NCBI GenBank assembly: GCA_963662175.1
Contig: OY759214.1
Coordinates: 77,016,037-77,080,036, forward strand
Length of the DNA stretch: 64,000 bases
From: Aradus depressus
Taxonomy: Eukaryota > Arthropoda > Insecta > Hemiptera > Aradidae
Direction of reading: 5' to 3'
The stretch's first letter is position 1, and every line of letters starts with the position of its first letter. A model generated the notes under the pieces. It was given only the letters and a program-made list of their open reading frames with translations, was not told the DNA's origin and made no database searches. Below are positions 10,968 to 21,589 of this stretch, piece after piece. A program made the position numbers and the translations under genes.

Positions 10968-11296
10968 GGGGGAGCAACCCTGGCAGTCGACGTGCGGCCC
11001 CAGTACCAGCACCAGTGACCAATGCGGGGAGCCGGCTGGTCACCGCCCCGCCTCCTCAGGTAAGTGGGTCTGTGGGAGGTCCTCGGGAGGCTGCCCGGCC
11101 CCATTTCTCCACCAACACCATACAACCCCCACTATCTTATGCACACGTCACCTCCCCACCCCCGCCTCCCCTCAAGAGGGTGCGGATGCAGCAACCCCGG
11201 GTTGACCCAGTACAGTCAGGGACCGAGCCAAACTCATTCCAAGGTATCAACGATCTTCTTTCATCCTTCATTTCTCAAATTCAAAACTTGGTCACC
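10968..11296 (+). pseudogene. Possible 5' end and ORF1 start of a second LINE unit
   Basis: Directly after the poly(A) run a GC-rich segment begins. An open frame from about 11015 encodes a proline-rich stretch with 'PPLSYAHVTSPPPPPLKRVR' and 'INDLLSSFISQIQNLV'. This resembles the N-terminal gag-like ORF1 of LINEs, which often has an 'SYA..V' motif and a short amphipathic helix. Frame and composition fit, but I cannot prove family identity. If right, 10661-11296 is a head-to-tail LINE junction. It is cut off at the target duplication; open frame past 11296 belongs to repeat H. Confidence 0.4.
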
Positions 11297-11310
11297 CCTA
11301 ATGGAAATTT

Positions 11311-11600
11311 GAAATTAAAATATTAAATTTCATGTTAATACATAACAACGGCAGTTATTAGTGTTTTTGAGTTCTGCCCCACTTCTGATCACCTATTTCC
11401 CCTCAGCAGATTAATCTGAAAAATGATAAGCGTCGCTCTTATGGGGTTTTGAGTTTAAATATAAAATTTCATACCAATACATTCATTAAATCGGCAGCTA
11501 TCAGAGTTTATGTGTTTAGCCCTTCTGATCTCCCTCTTCCCTTTGGTCGATTTCCCGGAAAATTAATAGATGTCATCCTTATAAGATTTTGAATTTTATT
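11311..11600 (+). repeat. Repeat H, resumed after insertion
   Basis: Two units with 'ggcagttattagtgtttttg' and 'caataca.tcattaaatcggc' phrases. Confidence 0.6.
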
Positions 11601-11875
11601 ATCTTATTGGAAAATATGTTACTCTTTTATATTGTTATAAGTTTTCCAGGGGGAAATCTTTGAACAAAAGTTGAGAAAAGGATTCTTGTCTGTAAGAAAT
11701 AGTAAGTTTTAATGTATAAAATACAGTTATTGCTCGTAAGAGCTTCAAGTTTTTTCAGAGTTCACTCCTCAAGACTCTTCTTTAGAGAAAAATAAGAAAA
11801 TGTTTGTACTTATTTATGAAATAGGATCAATAATATAAGTATAATATATAAGAATAATATATAAAATATAAAGAG
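11601..11875. other. Unassigned AT-rich spacer
   Basis: Ends in runs of 'ataatatat' text; no gene seen. Confidence 0.4.
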
Positions 11876-12222
11876 GGCGGCGGTAGGTCAGTGGTCTGCG
11901 TGCTTGACTTCTGAGCTCAAGAACGTGGGTTCGTAACCCGACCGAGGCCCTTAGTTTATTTTATCTGGGAGGTAAAATAAACTTAAGCACGCCGTCCTTC
12001 GGATGGGACGTTAAGCGATGGTCCCGAACCTGTACAATGTCGGGTACTCGTTAAAGACCCCTACCCTAGGTGAATAAAAATTTAGGGTAGGCAAAATTTA
12101 GGACTCTTATAAGAAGGGCTCATCTCCACCAGAGTGACGAAAGAGCGCTCTGGTAGTAGGCGATATGACCTCGTAGTTGAAGCCCGGGCATGAGTCATAA
12201 AACCAAACCTAACCTAACCTAA
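11876..12222 (+). mobile_element. SINE-A, near full length
   Basis: Reference copy. The tRNA-like head has an A box ('taggtcagtgg', usually 'tagctcagtgg') and a B box ('ggttcgtaacc'). The body contains 'cgccgtccttcggatgggac', a self-complementary 'accctaggtgaataaaaatttagggt' region and the 'agagcgctctggtagtaggc' phrase. It finishes in 'aaacctaacctaacctaa' (12204-12221), that is CCTAA units. SINEs are transcribed by Pol III and moved by LINE machinery. No internal ORF. Confidence 0.9.
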
Positions 12223-12239
12223 AATATAAATATAAAATG

Positions 12240-12830
12240 AGAGCTACGTCTTCAACGATTATAATTAAAGTGTTTGTGTAAAGCCCCCCAAATCCCCTCC
12301 TTCTCTGTGGCTGATTTGTCTGCTATCAATAGCTGTAGTTCTTAGGGGGCTCTGGATACACATATAAAAAATAATGATACATTCATTCTATCGGTAGTTG
12401 GCGTGCTCATGGAAATACATACACTCAATTTTTTTCATTTTTGAACCAGCGAGAGAAAAAATAAACTCAACATCGAATTTTTGGCCAATTATCCTTAGCT
12501 ATTCGTATAGGGGAAGTTATGTAATCGGGCAGTTTGTGCGAAGTTTTCAGAAGTATTTCAAAAATTCAAACCTCCAGATTCCAATTAAAATTAAAAATTC
12601 TGTACCTGGGAACACGATTACTCCGGATAGAATGAATATATCGACATAATTCATCATATGCAAATTCGAAATCCTATAAGAATGATAGTTATTAATTTTC
12701 AGGAAAATCAGCCGAAAGGGAGGGGGAGCACACGGGGCTCAACTCAAAAATTTCAATAACTGCGGATGTTATGAATGTACGACATGAAATTTTATATTTC
12801 CCACAAGAATTGCACCTATTAATTTTCTGC
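12240..12830. repeat. Repeat H, hairpin and tandem units
   Basis: A hairpin-end remnant near 12490-12530 ('tataggggaagttatgtaat') lies between unit sequence in opposite senses: reverse-type text at 12290-12400 and forward-type units at 12610-12800. Confidence 0.6.
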
Positions 12831-13441
12831 TATTTTTTTTTTTCATTAATTTGCAATCAATGGTTTAGATAACATTAAATTCCTGTGAAAACTGAACATC
12901 ATTCAATCTGTTTTCGAACAAGGAACGCCATTATCAGTGATTCATTAAAAATATTTCTTTTTTAATATCAGTCAAACAAGACATCAAGTTTCAAGGATTT
13001 TTTTTTTATGAAAAAACTTAAGTAATATCGCTAAGTGAGTAATTAAGAGCTAAGTCCTGAGAAGGGTGGCCAAGTAAACATGGACTTAGGCTTGGTAAGT
13101 TTCCAGAGTTGACTTGGATCTGCCCCAAAACTAATATTTCTTCAGAGCCCTCGGTCATTATGCCTCTCCCCATAAAAAAAAAAAAAAATCCTACCTATAA
13201 TCCTACCTTGTCATAAATTTGGTCACCTCTTATATATATATCATGTTTTCTTGGCGTTTTTATCTGACCAACTATTGTAGGGGATGAAAAACTATTATGG
13301 GTTTCCAGTGCATCAACAATCAGGTGACGATACTGACGCAGGAGGGTGGTACCTACCTTTTCTGTTATACGTTTCAGGTTATGTTAACTACACCCCAAAT
13401 CAATATAGAGTAGAAGTGAGGTAACCTCCCACTGAGGTTAT
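12831..13441. other. Unassigned AT-rich region
   Basis: No gene seen. 13310-13345 and 13445-13470 share a 'caggtg.cgatactga.gcag' phrase, so the fold-back's outer sequence may have a diverged repeat just outside it. Confidence 0.35.
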
Positions 13442-13510
13442 CTGTGTTCAGGTGCCGATACTGATGCAGAAACACAGTAATCTATTAATAAGAAGATGAA
13501 TGATGTAGTG

Positions 13511-14306
13511 TGTGATGTACACTACGGAACATTTTTTTTATGAATAAAAAGTAATTTTTTTTTTATTATAATCTAATATCATATATATATTAGATATATA
13601 TCAAGGTGTTTGAGAAACAAAACAAGAAAACATATAAAAAAACAGCTGTGAAATAGTGTTAAATGTAATGGAGTCGTGAGCTAGCTCTTAAACGGTGCAC
13701 TGTGGTTTGATATGTTTTAAATAAAAATGAAGTTGAACAATTAGATGAAAGTTGACTGGGATGGAATTAAAGTGTGAAGAGTTGACGGGGTCTGGTTTTT
13801 TGTGGTAGAGGCGTCGAGAAGGTACAATTAATAATATATATTTTTCAATATGCCCAAATAAAAAAAAGAAATAGTTTTTTTAAGTATTAATTTAATGTTT
13901 TTGTGCCATTGTAAATTTTTGTTTTGTTTGTTCAAATGTTAAGTTTTTTAAAAATTTAAATATGTAAATATAGATAATAAACCAATTATTTGTCCTCTTC
14001 AAATTCTATTCTATTCATCTTCCCTGTTGTCCCAGTAGTATCATTTGAAAAACCTTTGGATTAGAAATTAATATTATTTAAAATTATTAAAAATTGGTAT
14101 CTCTTTGTGAATCCAAGTGTAAAGTTTGTTTAATTGAATTTTTTTCGTTGTATACGTGTACTTTCTTAAAAATTGCACGTCTTAAATTATTGATAATATT
14201 TTTTTTAGGGCAATTTTCGGCAAACTACTGTAGAAATCAAAATTAAAATAAACAAAAGAGATCAAATTTCTACAGGAAATGTGGTAGCAAACAAGTTTTT
14301 ACCACA
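13511..14306 (+). repeat. 5' LTR of element 1
   Basis: 796 bp, TG...CA ends (TGATGTACAC to TTACCACA). It differs from the 3' LTR at only about three visible substitutions plus homopolymer indels, pointing to recent insertion. Confidence 0.9.
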
Positions 14307-14385
14307 TTTTTGGCATATCCCTTGTGTGGACGATTTTCGCCACAAAGCCCCATCATATTTTGGCAAAACCTTGATGGGAGAATTT
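14307..14385 (+). promoter_or_regulatory. Post-LTR leader with imperfect 40-bp direct repeat
   Basis: 'tttttggcatatcccttgtg' at 14305 and 'attttggcaaaaccttgatg' at 14357 begin two similar units. The primer-binding site is expected here. Each unit contains TGGCA, but neither matches a tRNA 3' end I know. Confidence 0.35.
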
Positions 14386-14566
14386 TTTTATATTAATTAA
14401 AGTAGGGAAATAGGTTGAAAAAGATGAAAAGGATAGAATAGAGACAAATAAGGGTTACATTTAATTTTGAGAAATAATATTTTTTTTTTGCCAACTTCAA
14501 AAGAAGGTTACTATTTTATATAACATTGTTTTTGTTTAGTAATTATATATTTAGTAAAGTAAGAAA

Positions 14567-15706
14567 ATGCCAATTACCAGAGGACAAGCGAGAAGATTAG
14601 AGGAGGAAAGTAGAGAGGAAGGGTCAAGTTCGGAGGAAAGATCCGATATGGAGTTATCGGAAGATAGAGAAAGGGAGACTCCAGCCGCAATAGAGTCCAT
14701 GCAGGGTACAGGTGAGGAGTCGCAAGGGGAGGGGGTAAATAAAGATAAAGAAAAAGAGGGCATTGCTGCTCCTGATATGGAATGGCTCCGTGTTGTGTTA
14801 ACAAAGTTAACTGGGGATATGGGGGATATGAATCAAAAAATGGAAGAGCAAAGTAATAAATTAGGAAATTTAGTAACAAAGTTAACTGGGGATATGGGGG
14901 ATATGAATCAAAAAATGGAAGAGCAAAGTAATAAATTAGGAAATTTAGTAACAAAGTTAACTGGGGAAATGGGGAATATCAATCAAAAAATAGAAGAACA
15001 AGGAAATGAATTAAAGGGAGAAATGGGAAATTTAAGAGGCGACATTAAAAATTTAGAAGTTAAATTAAATAATAATATGGACAATTTGAAGGACCAGATA
15101 GAGAATTTGCAGAAAGATAAACAATGTTTAGGAAATCGAATAGATAAAACAGGAGAAAACTTAGAAAAGCACTTAAATCAAAAAATTAACAAGTTGGATG
15201 AAGGGAATTCTGAAGTAGAAAAAGAGGTTCTTATTATTGACAGTCAGTCACAAGTTGATGAAGTAGAAGGAACAGAGAATAACAGTGGGGAGGAACAGAC
15301 CCAAATTTTAGAGAAAGATGTGGAGGAAGAGAGTCAAAATGTAGAAAAATTAGAATAAAGTGAAATTCAAGAAAATAGGATTAATATTGATGTGGATGGA
15401 CAGAGTGAAAGGAACATTTTGATGTTATTAGACAAAACAAACGAACAGACTGAGGACAACAAACGAAAGACAAATTTTAATTTTAAAGAAAATATAGTTA
15501 AAACTTACAGACAAACTGGAAATAGAAAGGAGGCTAATAAAAGTTATAAGAACAATTTTAAAAAAGGAGTAAGAGAATTTAAACAGGTATTAAGGACAAA
15601 ATTAACACTGAATAAATATTTAGAGAAGGGGGAGGGGATTTTTAAAGACATAATTCGCCGGGGCATCCGGAAAAAGAAAAAATTAAATTTGGGCTTTGCA
15701 ATATAA
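14567..15706 (+). pseudogene. gag-like coiled-coil ORF, one in-frame stop
   Basis: ATG at 14567 opens a 263-codon frame ending TAA at 15356-15358. The same frame stays open again to 15706, so the two open pieces are probably one ancestral gene. The start 'MPITRGQARRLEEE' is basic. An acidic low-complexity part follows (residues 15-70). Then come two exact 25-residue repeats beginning 'TKLTGDMGDMNQKMEEQ' (encoded at 14799-14873 and 14874-14948), a third diverged unit, and a long heptad-like coiled coil to about residue 210. The downstream piece is Lys-rich. This fits a multimerising gag of an insect Ty3-like element. No zinc knuckle seen, and the C-terminal capsid part may be deleted. Function is inferred from position and composition. 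Confidence 0.6.
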
Positions 15707-17864
15707 TTGCATTAGCCACTTCTTATGGTGAACATATTTTTTTTGCAACTCGGATGAGTTTGAGGAAATGACTGACAGACTAACATGACAGAATTAGGAT
15801 CAATTTAAAATATGACGAAGTGACATTGGACTAATATAATAGTATGAATGATACATTTATTTTTGGATGAGAAAATTTTGGTATATGAAGAGTATGGATG
15901 AATTTTGGTATAGTTCTGCGTTTAAATTAATTAGGATTTAAATTAATTAGGATTTACATTTTTTTTTAGGACTAGATTAGATGTTAGGATCAGTATAAAA
16001 TTAATCTAAGATTATATTTAGGGATTAGTCATCCAAATTTAACATATACAAATTATTTATTTTAGAAGTTACTTATTAATAATGATTATTGAAAATTAAA
16101 ACATATACATATAACTGATTGATTTTGAACGAACATAATATGGAAGAAGATAGATTTTTTTTATTATATTTTTTATTACAAATGTTAGAAAGATAAAATC
16201 AGCAGGCTGAGAGATGCCTAGATCTCTTTGGAGACATGACGAACTTCCTGAAGCCGAGTCAAGGGGACAGATTTTCTGTTTCGGAACTGTTCAGCTAGGA
16301 TACCGGACGTGACTAAATCATAATAATATTATAAATTAGAAAGACGAACGAAACTGTATAGAAGCCTTGGAAGGATAATATATTATATAAATTGTATGTA
16401 TGCATAGGTTACTAAATTTTTGTTATTATAAATTCTATTATTTAGACAATTTCATTTATTACTTTAAGTAACATGTTTTTCTACGTAAATTTTTTTATGT
16501 AGGGAGAGTAGATGAGAATGAGAAGAGTTGTAGGAGCACATTATATAACTTTAGGAATAGGAACAAACGAAGGGTAATATTAATTAGAGAAGTTTGAAAT
16601 TAAATTGCTGATGACATTCTTTTAGACGTCGGGATTATATAGATTTGTTTTGGGAGATATTATTTTTAATCCTAGTAAGAGATAGTGATTAATTAGAGAT
16701 ATATATTTTTTTGATCTGTGGGAGATGATTTTTTTTGTGTGTCGACTAGAAAGAACTAGCGATATATTGGAGATATATATTTTTTTTCTGCGTGGAAGAT
16801 GATTTTTGTATGTCGACTAGAAAGAACTAGCGATATTAATGGAGATTTATATTGTAGTGTTGGTTGCCTACCTGAGATAGGAGGAATCGTAATTTTGCTA
16901 CATCGACGAAAGTATTCTTAGGGTGTAATTAGTTAGGGAAGTAAATTGAATTGAAATATATGTGAGATACATTTTTTTTAGTTAGGAAGTATGAAGGACG
17001 TCTCAAAGAATTTAATACCTCAAAAGACAAGTACTATATATATTAAATAAATTAAATTTGTATTCCTTATTACCCGGCGTGAGGCCTAATTTTCATTGCT
17101 ATGATATATTTTGGAAGTGTGATGAAGTAAAACCGAAGGATTTATTTAATTTTTATTTCAAGTAAATTTTTTTTTATATACAATCTTTCTATATAATTAT
17201 TTTGAATACATACAAATGTTAAATTGATGGTAAAGGCGGAAAGTAAAATTAATTGGCAATTTCTTAAATCTATATGCAACTTGATTATTTCCAAACTTGA
17301 TTTCATGACTATGACTGATCCTGTAAATATGTAAAAATTTAGTATTATATTTTTTATGTTCAATTAGTTCAAATTTTTATAAATTTAAGTTAACATTTTC
17401 TTTAGGTTAAGGATTAATTGTAAATTTTTAGATTAAGATTTGTTTTTGTTTATTAGAAATTAAGTACGTATATATATATATATAAGTTTAATAATTGTAA
17501 ATAGTAATAAAAAAAAAAATAAAAAATGGGCATATATGTATAAAAAGAGCGTCGAATTGGGCATATAAAAATAAATCAGTGAGTGTGAGTGAGAGAGAGA
17601 CTTCGATACATCGTTGATCAATGAGTTGAAGACATCAAGGAGCCAGCCAACATGTGCGTTCGAGGAGGAGCCCATCATGTGAATTGGAGGAAGACGTTAA
17701 TCCATCTGTGTATTGAAGGAGGAAGCTTATCATGTGGATTCGAGGAAGAAGCTAATCAACCTGTGTGTAGGAAGGAATTAAATCTGAAAGAACTTATATA
17801 AAAAAAAAAAAAAAAAAATTTTGTGAACAAACATTTTTTTTTAAAAAGAAGGAAAAGGCAAATG
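15707..17864 (+). other. Noncoding interior of LTR element 1
   Basis: About 2.2 kb of AT-rich DNA with no pol motif and no long ORF. Two near-identical segments, 'gtcgactagaaagaactagc' at 16741 and 16808, each follow a 'ggagatatatatttttt' phrase: a roughly 65-bp tandem duplication. The purine tract lies at 17843-17864. Confidence 0.6.
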
Positions 17865-18656
17865 TGATGTACACTACGGAACATTTTTTTATGAATAAAA
17901 AGTATTTTTTTTTTATTATAATCTAATATCATATATATATTAGATATATATCAAGGTGTTTGAGAAACAAAACAAGAAAACATATAAAAAAACAGCTGTG
18001 AAATAGTGTTAAATGTAAGGGAGTCGTGAGCTAGCTCTTAAACGGTGCACTGTGGTTTGATATGTTTTAAATAAAAATGAAGTTGAACAATTAGATGAAA
18101 GTTGACTGGGATGGAATTAAAGTGTGAAGAGTTGACGGGGTCTGGTTTTTTGTGGTAGAGGCGTCGAGAAGTTACAATTAATAATATATATTTTTCAATA
18201 TGCCCAAATAAAAAAAAGAAATAGTTTTTTTAAGTATTAATTTAATGTTTTTGTGCCATTGTAAATTTTTGTTTTGTTTGTTCAAATGTTAAGTTTTTTA
18301 AAAATTTAAATATGTAAATATAGATAATAACCCAATTATTTGTCCTCTTCAAATTCTATTCTATTCATCTTCCCTGTTGTCCCAGTAGTATCATTTGAAA
18401 AACCTTTGGATTAGAAATTAATATTATTTAAAATTATTAAAAATTGGTATCTCTTTGTGAATCCAAGTGTAAAGTTTGTTTAATTGAATTTTTTTCGTTG
18501 TATACGTGTACTTTCTTAAAAATTGCACGTCTTAAATTATTGATAATATTTTTTTTAGGGCAATTTTCGGCAAACTACTGTAGAAATCAAAATTAAAATA
18601 AACAAAAGAGATCAAATTTCTACAGGAAATGTGGTAGCAAACAAGTTTTTACCACA
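17865..18656 (+). repeat. 3' LTR of element 1
   Basis: 792 bp, ends TGATG...CCACA, followed directly by AGTG of the target duplication. Confidence 0.9.
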
Positions 18657-18727
18657 AGTGAGAAGTGATTATTCCACAGGTTGTAAAATAACATATAGTC
18701 TTACCTCTCACATATTTTATTAATGTT

Positions 18728-18765
18728 TGCTAGCCGGCTTTTAAAGTTGCCCTCATCATCAGGCA
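18728..18765 (-). ncRNA. Hammerhead-like motif, family A left arm (decayed)
   Basis: On the reverse strand: TGC, CTGATGA, T, GAGG-GCAA-CTTT, AAA (GAA expected), AGCCGGCT, A, GCA. Stem I (TGC/GCA) and the palindromic stem III remain. Stem II's 3' side and the GAA have lost bases, so probably inactive. Confidence 0.5.
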
Positions 18766-19052
18766 GTCTGATAAAATGATTTTTTAAATAACATAATTTA
18801 GAATGTTTTAATAAATAGATTTTCATAAAAATAGAAATAAACGCACATGAAAAATAATTTAAAATTTCATGGGACATATATGTTAATTCTGTCCCCAACC
18901 TGGTTGTGACTCAGATGGGGGACAGGATTAACATATCCGCCCCCATCCATGAAATTTTAAATTGTTTTTATATGGGTTCATTTCTATTTTTACGAAAATC
19001 TATTTATTAAAACATTCTAAATTATGTTATTTTAAAAATCATTTCTTCAGAC

Positions 19053-19088
19053 TGCCGATGATGAGGGCAACCTCGAAAGCTGGCTAGT
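19053..19088 (+). ncRNA. Hammerhead-like motif, family A right arm (decayed)
   Basis: TGC, CGATGA (one base short of CTGATGA), T, GAGG-GCAA-CCTC, GAA, AGCTGGCT, A. Stem II with a GNRA-type GCAA loop is perfect here; the CTGATGA box is broken. Confidence 0.5.
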
Positions 19089-19215
19089 AAATATTAATAA
19101 GATCTGTGAGAAGTGAATCTATATCGTATTTTACAACCTGTGAAATAATAAGTTCTCACTAGATCATTCATCTTCTTATTAATAGATTACTGTGTTTCTG
19201 CATCAGTATCGGCGC

Positions 19216-19816
19216 ACCTGAACACAAATAATTACAATGGAAATTTGTTAACTCGATTTTGGATTTTTTTTTATTTATAAGAAGATAATTATTAATCTAT
19301 AGTCACAAATGGTAATTGGTTTATTGTTCTAACCTGTTTGCAACCGACGTTGTGGAATTCACGGTCGACACCAGGATACACCGATCTTTCTTATACCACG
19401 CATTGTATTTACTCAATTTTGAACAATAGAATATATTTCTTCCCCCCCCCCCTCTGCCAACAAAACAAATCCAACTTTTAAGAAATATGAGGTCGTGTTT
19501 TATTGTTTTGGTTCTTGTTGGTTTAATCCTCGAACACCTGGTTCTCCTATACTTCATTCGGGGCAATATAAGACTCCCTCTCCGTCCTAGGACGTGGTCA
19601 GGGTGTCACATATGTTGTGTTCTGTCTTAGGACAACCACACACACTCAAACACAATTACAGATATAGCAGACAACAACAATGTTGTTTGTCTCAAGTACT
19701 AGCAGGTTCATCCGGTGTTGTCCGGGCGTAAGTTTAGATGTTCACTTTTCTGTATATTCAGTTTATAAAATAGCAATGGAGATTATAGCATATACGAAAA
19801 TTTATTCCGCCGGTAA
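19216..19816. other. Mostly unassigned region
   Basis: Less repetitive than its surroundings. On the reverse strand, 19420-19330 contains 'WYKKDRCILVSTVNS', weakly like a piggyBac transposase segment; too short to call. A C-run lies at 19442-19451. Confidence 0.35.
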
Positions 19817-19863
19817 ACGAAAAACCCGACCAAGGCCCTTAGTTTATTTTATCTGGGAGGTAT
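19817..19863 (+). mobile_element. SINE-A fragment
   Basis: Carries only 'acccgaccaaggcccttagt' and 'tttatctgggaggta'. Confidence 0.6.
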
Positions 19864-20089
19864 TTTTACAGGAACTAAAGTCTTAGAAATAACATGATTA
19901 TCTGTTGCTAAATTTGTATTTTTTAGTCTTGCTTGAAGCATGGTTATCAATAATCATCTATTTGATTTGTGTAAATCTTCTAAAAACTATTCTCGATTAT
20001 GTTATCTTCAAAAGGCTAGAGCTAATAGTAAATAATTAATTTAAATAACAGTTAACTTCATGTCTAACTCGAGATCTACTGTCATTTGT

Positions 20090-20300
20090 ATTTTTAATTT
20101 TTATTTTTTAATGTATTTATTTATTGATTTTTCTCACGCAATTTTTAAGGGAGTGCTGGTGCTGACCGGATTCTCCCCTCATGCCTTTCAGTCCTTTTGA
20201 CGCCCCCCCCCCCCCCCCCCGCCACCTGGTCTTCCTCCACTGCTGGACGGATGGTTGGGCCGAGTGGTGGGAAGGTCAGTGCGGTCTCCCCTTCCCCCTC
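20090..20300. repeat. Dispersed repeat related to 8041-8370, with poly(C)
   Basis: 'gtgctggtgctgaccgga' and 'ctcccctcatg' are the reverse of the block at 8275. An 18-base C run lies at about 20203-20220. GC-rich flank. Confidence 0.45.
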
Positions 20301-20306
20301 TCCACT

Positions 20307-20483
20307 AGGTCAGTGGTATGCGTGCTTGACTTCTGAGCTCAAGTTCGTGGGTTCGTAACCCAACCGAGGCCCTTAGTAGAGTCGGGCTCATGTCCACCAG
20401 AGTGACGAAAGAGTACTCTGGTAGCAGGCGATATGACCTCGTAGTTAAAAGCCCGGGCATGAGTCATAAAACCTAACCTAACC
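20307..20483 (+). mobile_element. SINE-A with internal deletion
   Basis: The head ('ggtcagtggtatgcgtgctt') passes straight from 'gaggcccttag' to 'tagagtcgggctcatgtcca', skipping about 165 bp of body. It ends in 'aaacctaacctaacc'. Confidence 0.85.
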
Positions 20484-21589
20484 CCTATGTAAAAATAAAT
20501 AAATAAATATATTCAGAATTTCCTTACATAACCCAGAAGTGAGTATAGGGTACCACCTTAGAACCTGGAATACAAATTGGCTTGTGATAAAAAAAATTAA
20601 ATTAAATAAAAGCGAAGAAGATAAAAAAAGGCACAATAATAAATCGAATTTCAAGTAGCTGGAGTGAGGTACCCGTGGGTAATACGGTTGCAAGGATAGC
20701 AGATAAAATGCATATAGGTGCATAATATCAGGGTGCATCTCTTTAGTGGGTTAAGAAGATCACCCGGCCTCATCTACATGAAAATGAGATCAGAAGCAGT
20801 TACCTTCTTGATGTGGTTTTCCATTTACACTTTAGTGCATGAGTATATTTATCAGATCTCATAAATTCGCGAGTAAATTTTCATTCAAGAACTCATATAT
20901 TCTTTTTCTGACGTACTATTTTATGAAATTAGTCAGTTGAAGATTTGGGTAAAAATTATATCAGCCATTTTCACACATAACTGAAGAAAATCGATTTTCT
21001 AAAAAATCTATTTCAATAAAAGTCATTACGGAATTTCGTTTTTAATTTTTTAAACCTATAGTAGTTTACGTTTCTCGACCCATAACAAAAAAATTGGTTA
21101 TACATAAAAAAATAAGAATAAAAAAGAATAAAATAAATAAATATTGTCTATTCACAATTGTTCATAAGCAATTTCACCAAAGCACAGTTTTTTCTCCGCT
21201 CGTGAAAAACCGCAAGGTTGGAACGACTGGTACTTCAGCTAGATAACCGGTGATGAAGGTTCGCCAGTGTTTTCTTACCTATTACGTATTTCTAAGACGT
21301 CATTATTGGAGTGAATGAAGCTCAAATTTGAAATGAATATGTCACATGAGTTAACTTAGATGTGATTAGATTTTGGTTGAAATCGGACGAAAGTTTTATT
21401 TTCTGATGTCTTTTACCTGTGGGTAAAAGCGGCACTAGATAAAATTCCTACTTAAGAATTAACCATGGCAAAAGTAGTTCGGATAATCTAAAATTCGGGT
21501 AATAGTACAATAATTGTATTGTAGTAAAATATTGTACCAAGTATAATTATTCTACTATTGCCGTCGGAGGAAGGCATGTGGAAATCCAA
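20484..21589. other. AT-rich region with repeat F remnants
   Basis: No gene. 21320-21410 ('gttaacttagatgtgattag' and 'tttggttgaaatcgg') matches repeat F text at 51910-51955. Confidence 0.4.

Larger units (their letters stand above)
9286..11310 (-). mobile_element. Compound retro-insertion with 14-bp target duplication
   Basis: CCTAATGGAAATTT occurs at 9286-9299 and 11297-11310. The left end is a T run (9297-9313), then TTTATT (9318-9323), which in reverse is an AATAAA signal plus poly(A), so the insertion is anchored on the reverse strand. About 80 bp further in, the content switches to forward-strand R1-like LINE: polymerase C-terminal half, 3' UTR, a 24-A tail (10944-10967), then about 330 bp that looks like a LINE 5' region. 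Template switching or twin priming could explain the inversion. Confidence 0.75.
13511..18656 (+). mobile_element. LTR retrotransposon 1 (non-autonomous, Ty3-like guess)
   Basis: Two nearly identical LTRs (13511-14306 and 17865-18656) bracket 3.5 kb. AGTG at 13507-13510 and 18657-18660 is the target duplication. A purine tract ('aaaaagaaggaaaaggcaaa') precedes the 3' LTR. Inside is one gag-like coiled-coil ORF and no protease, RT or integrase motif, so it would depend on a helper. I recognise no clear tRNA primer site after the 5' LTR. Confidence 0.9.
13442..19215. mobile_element. Fold-back element, family A, split by an LTR retrotransposon
   Basis: Left arm 13442-13510 plus 18657-18900 pairs with right arm 18905-19215. 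For example 'tgcagaaacacagtaatcta' at 13467 is the reverse complement of text near 19195, and 'gctagccggctt' at 18730 matches the reverse of 19080. Removing the LTR element and one AGTG restores a continuous arm. Each arm holds a hammerhead-like motif. Relatives: 52685-52800 and 62363-62668. Confidence 0.75.

Noticed and set aside
11876..11945. tRNA-like sequences with A and B boxes
   Set aside because: They are SINE-A heads joined to the same non-tRNA body each time and lack a complete cloverleaf with acceptor stem, so not functional tRNA genes.
14307..14385. tRNA primer site after the 5' LTR of element 1
   Set aside because: TGGCA is present but the following bases do not match a tRNA 3' end known to me, unlike the clear tRNA-Lys match in element 2.
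19321..19566. Possible piggyBac transposase segment
   Set aside because: Only 'WYKKDRCILVSTVNS' hints at it; no terminal repeats or other domains nearby.
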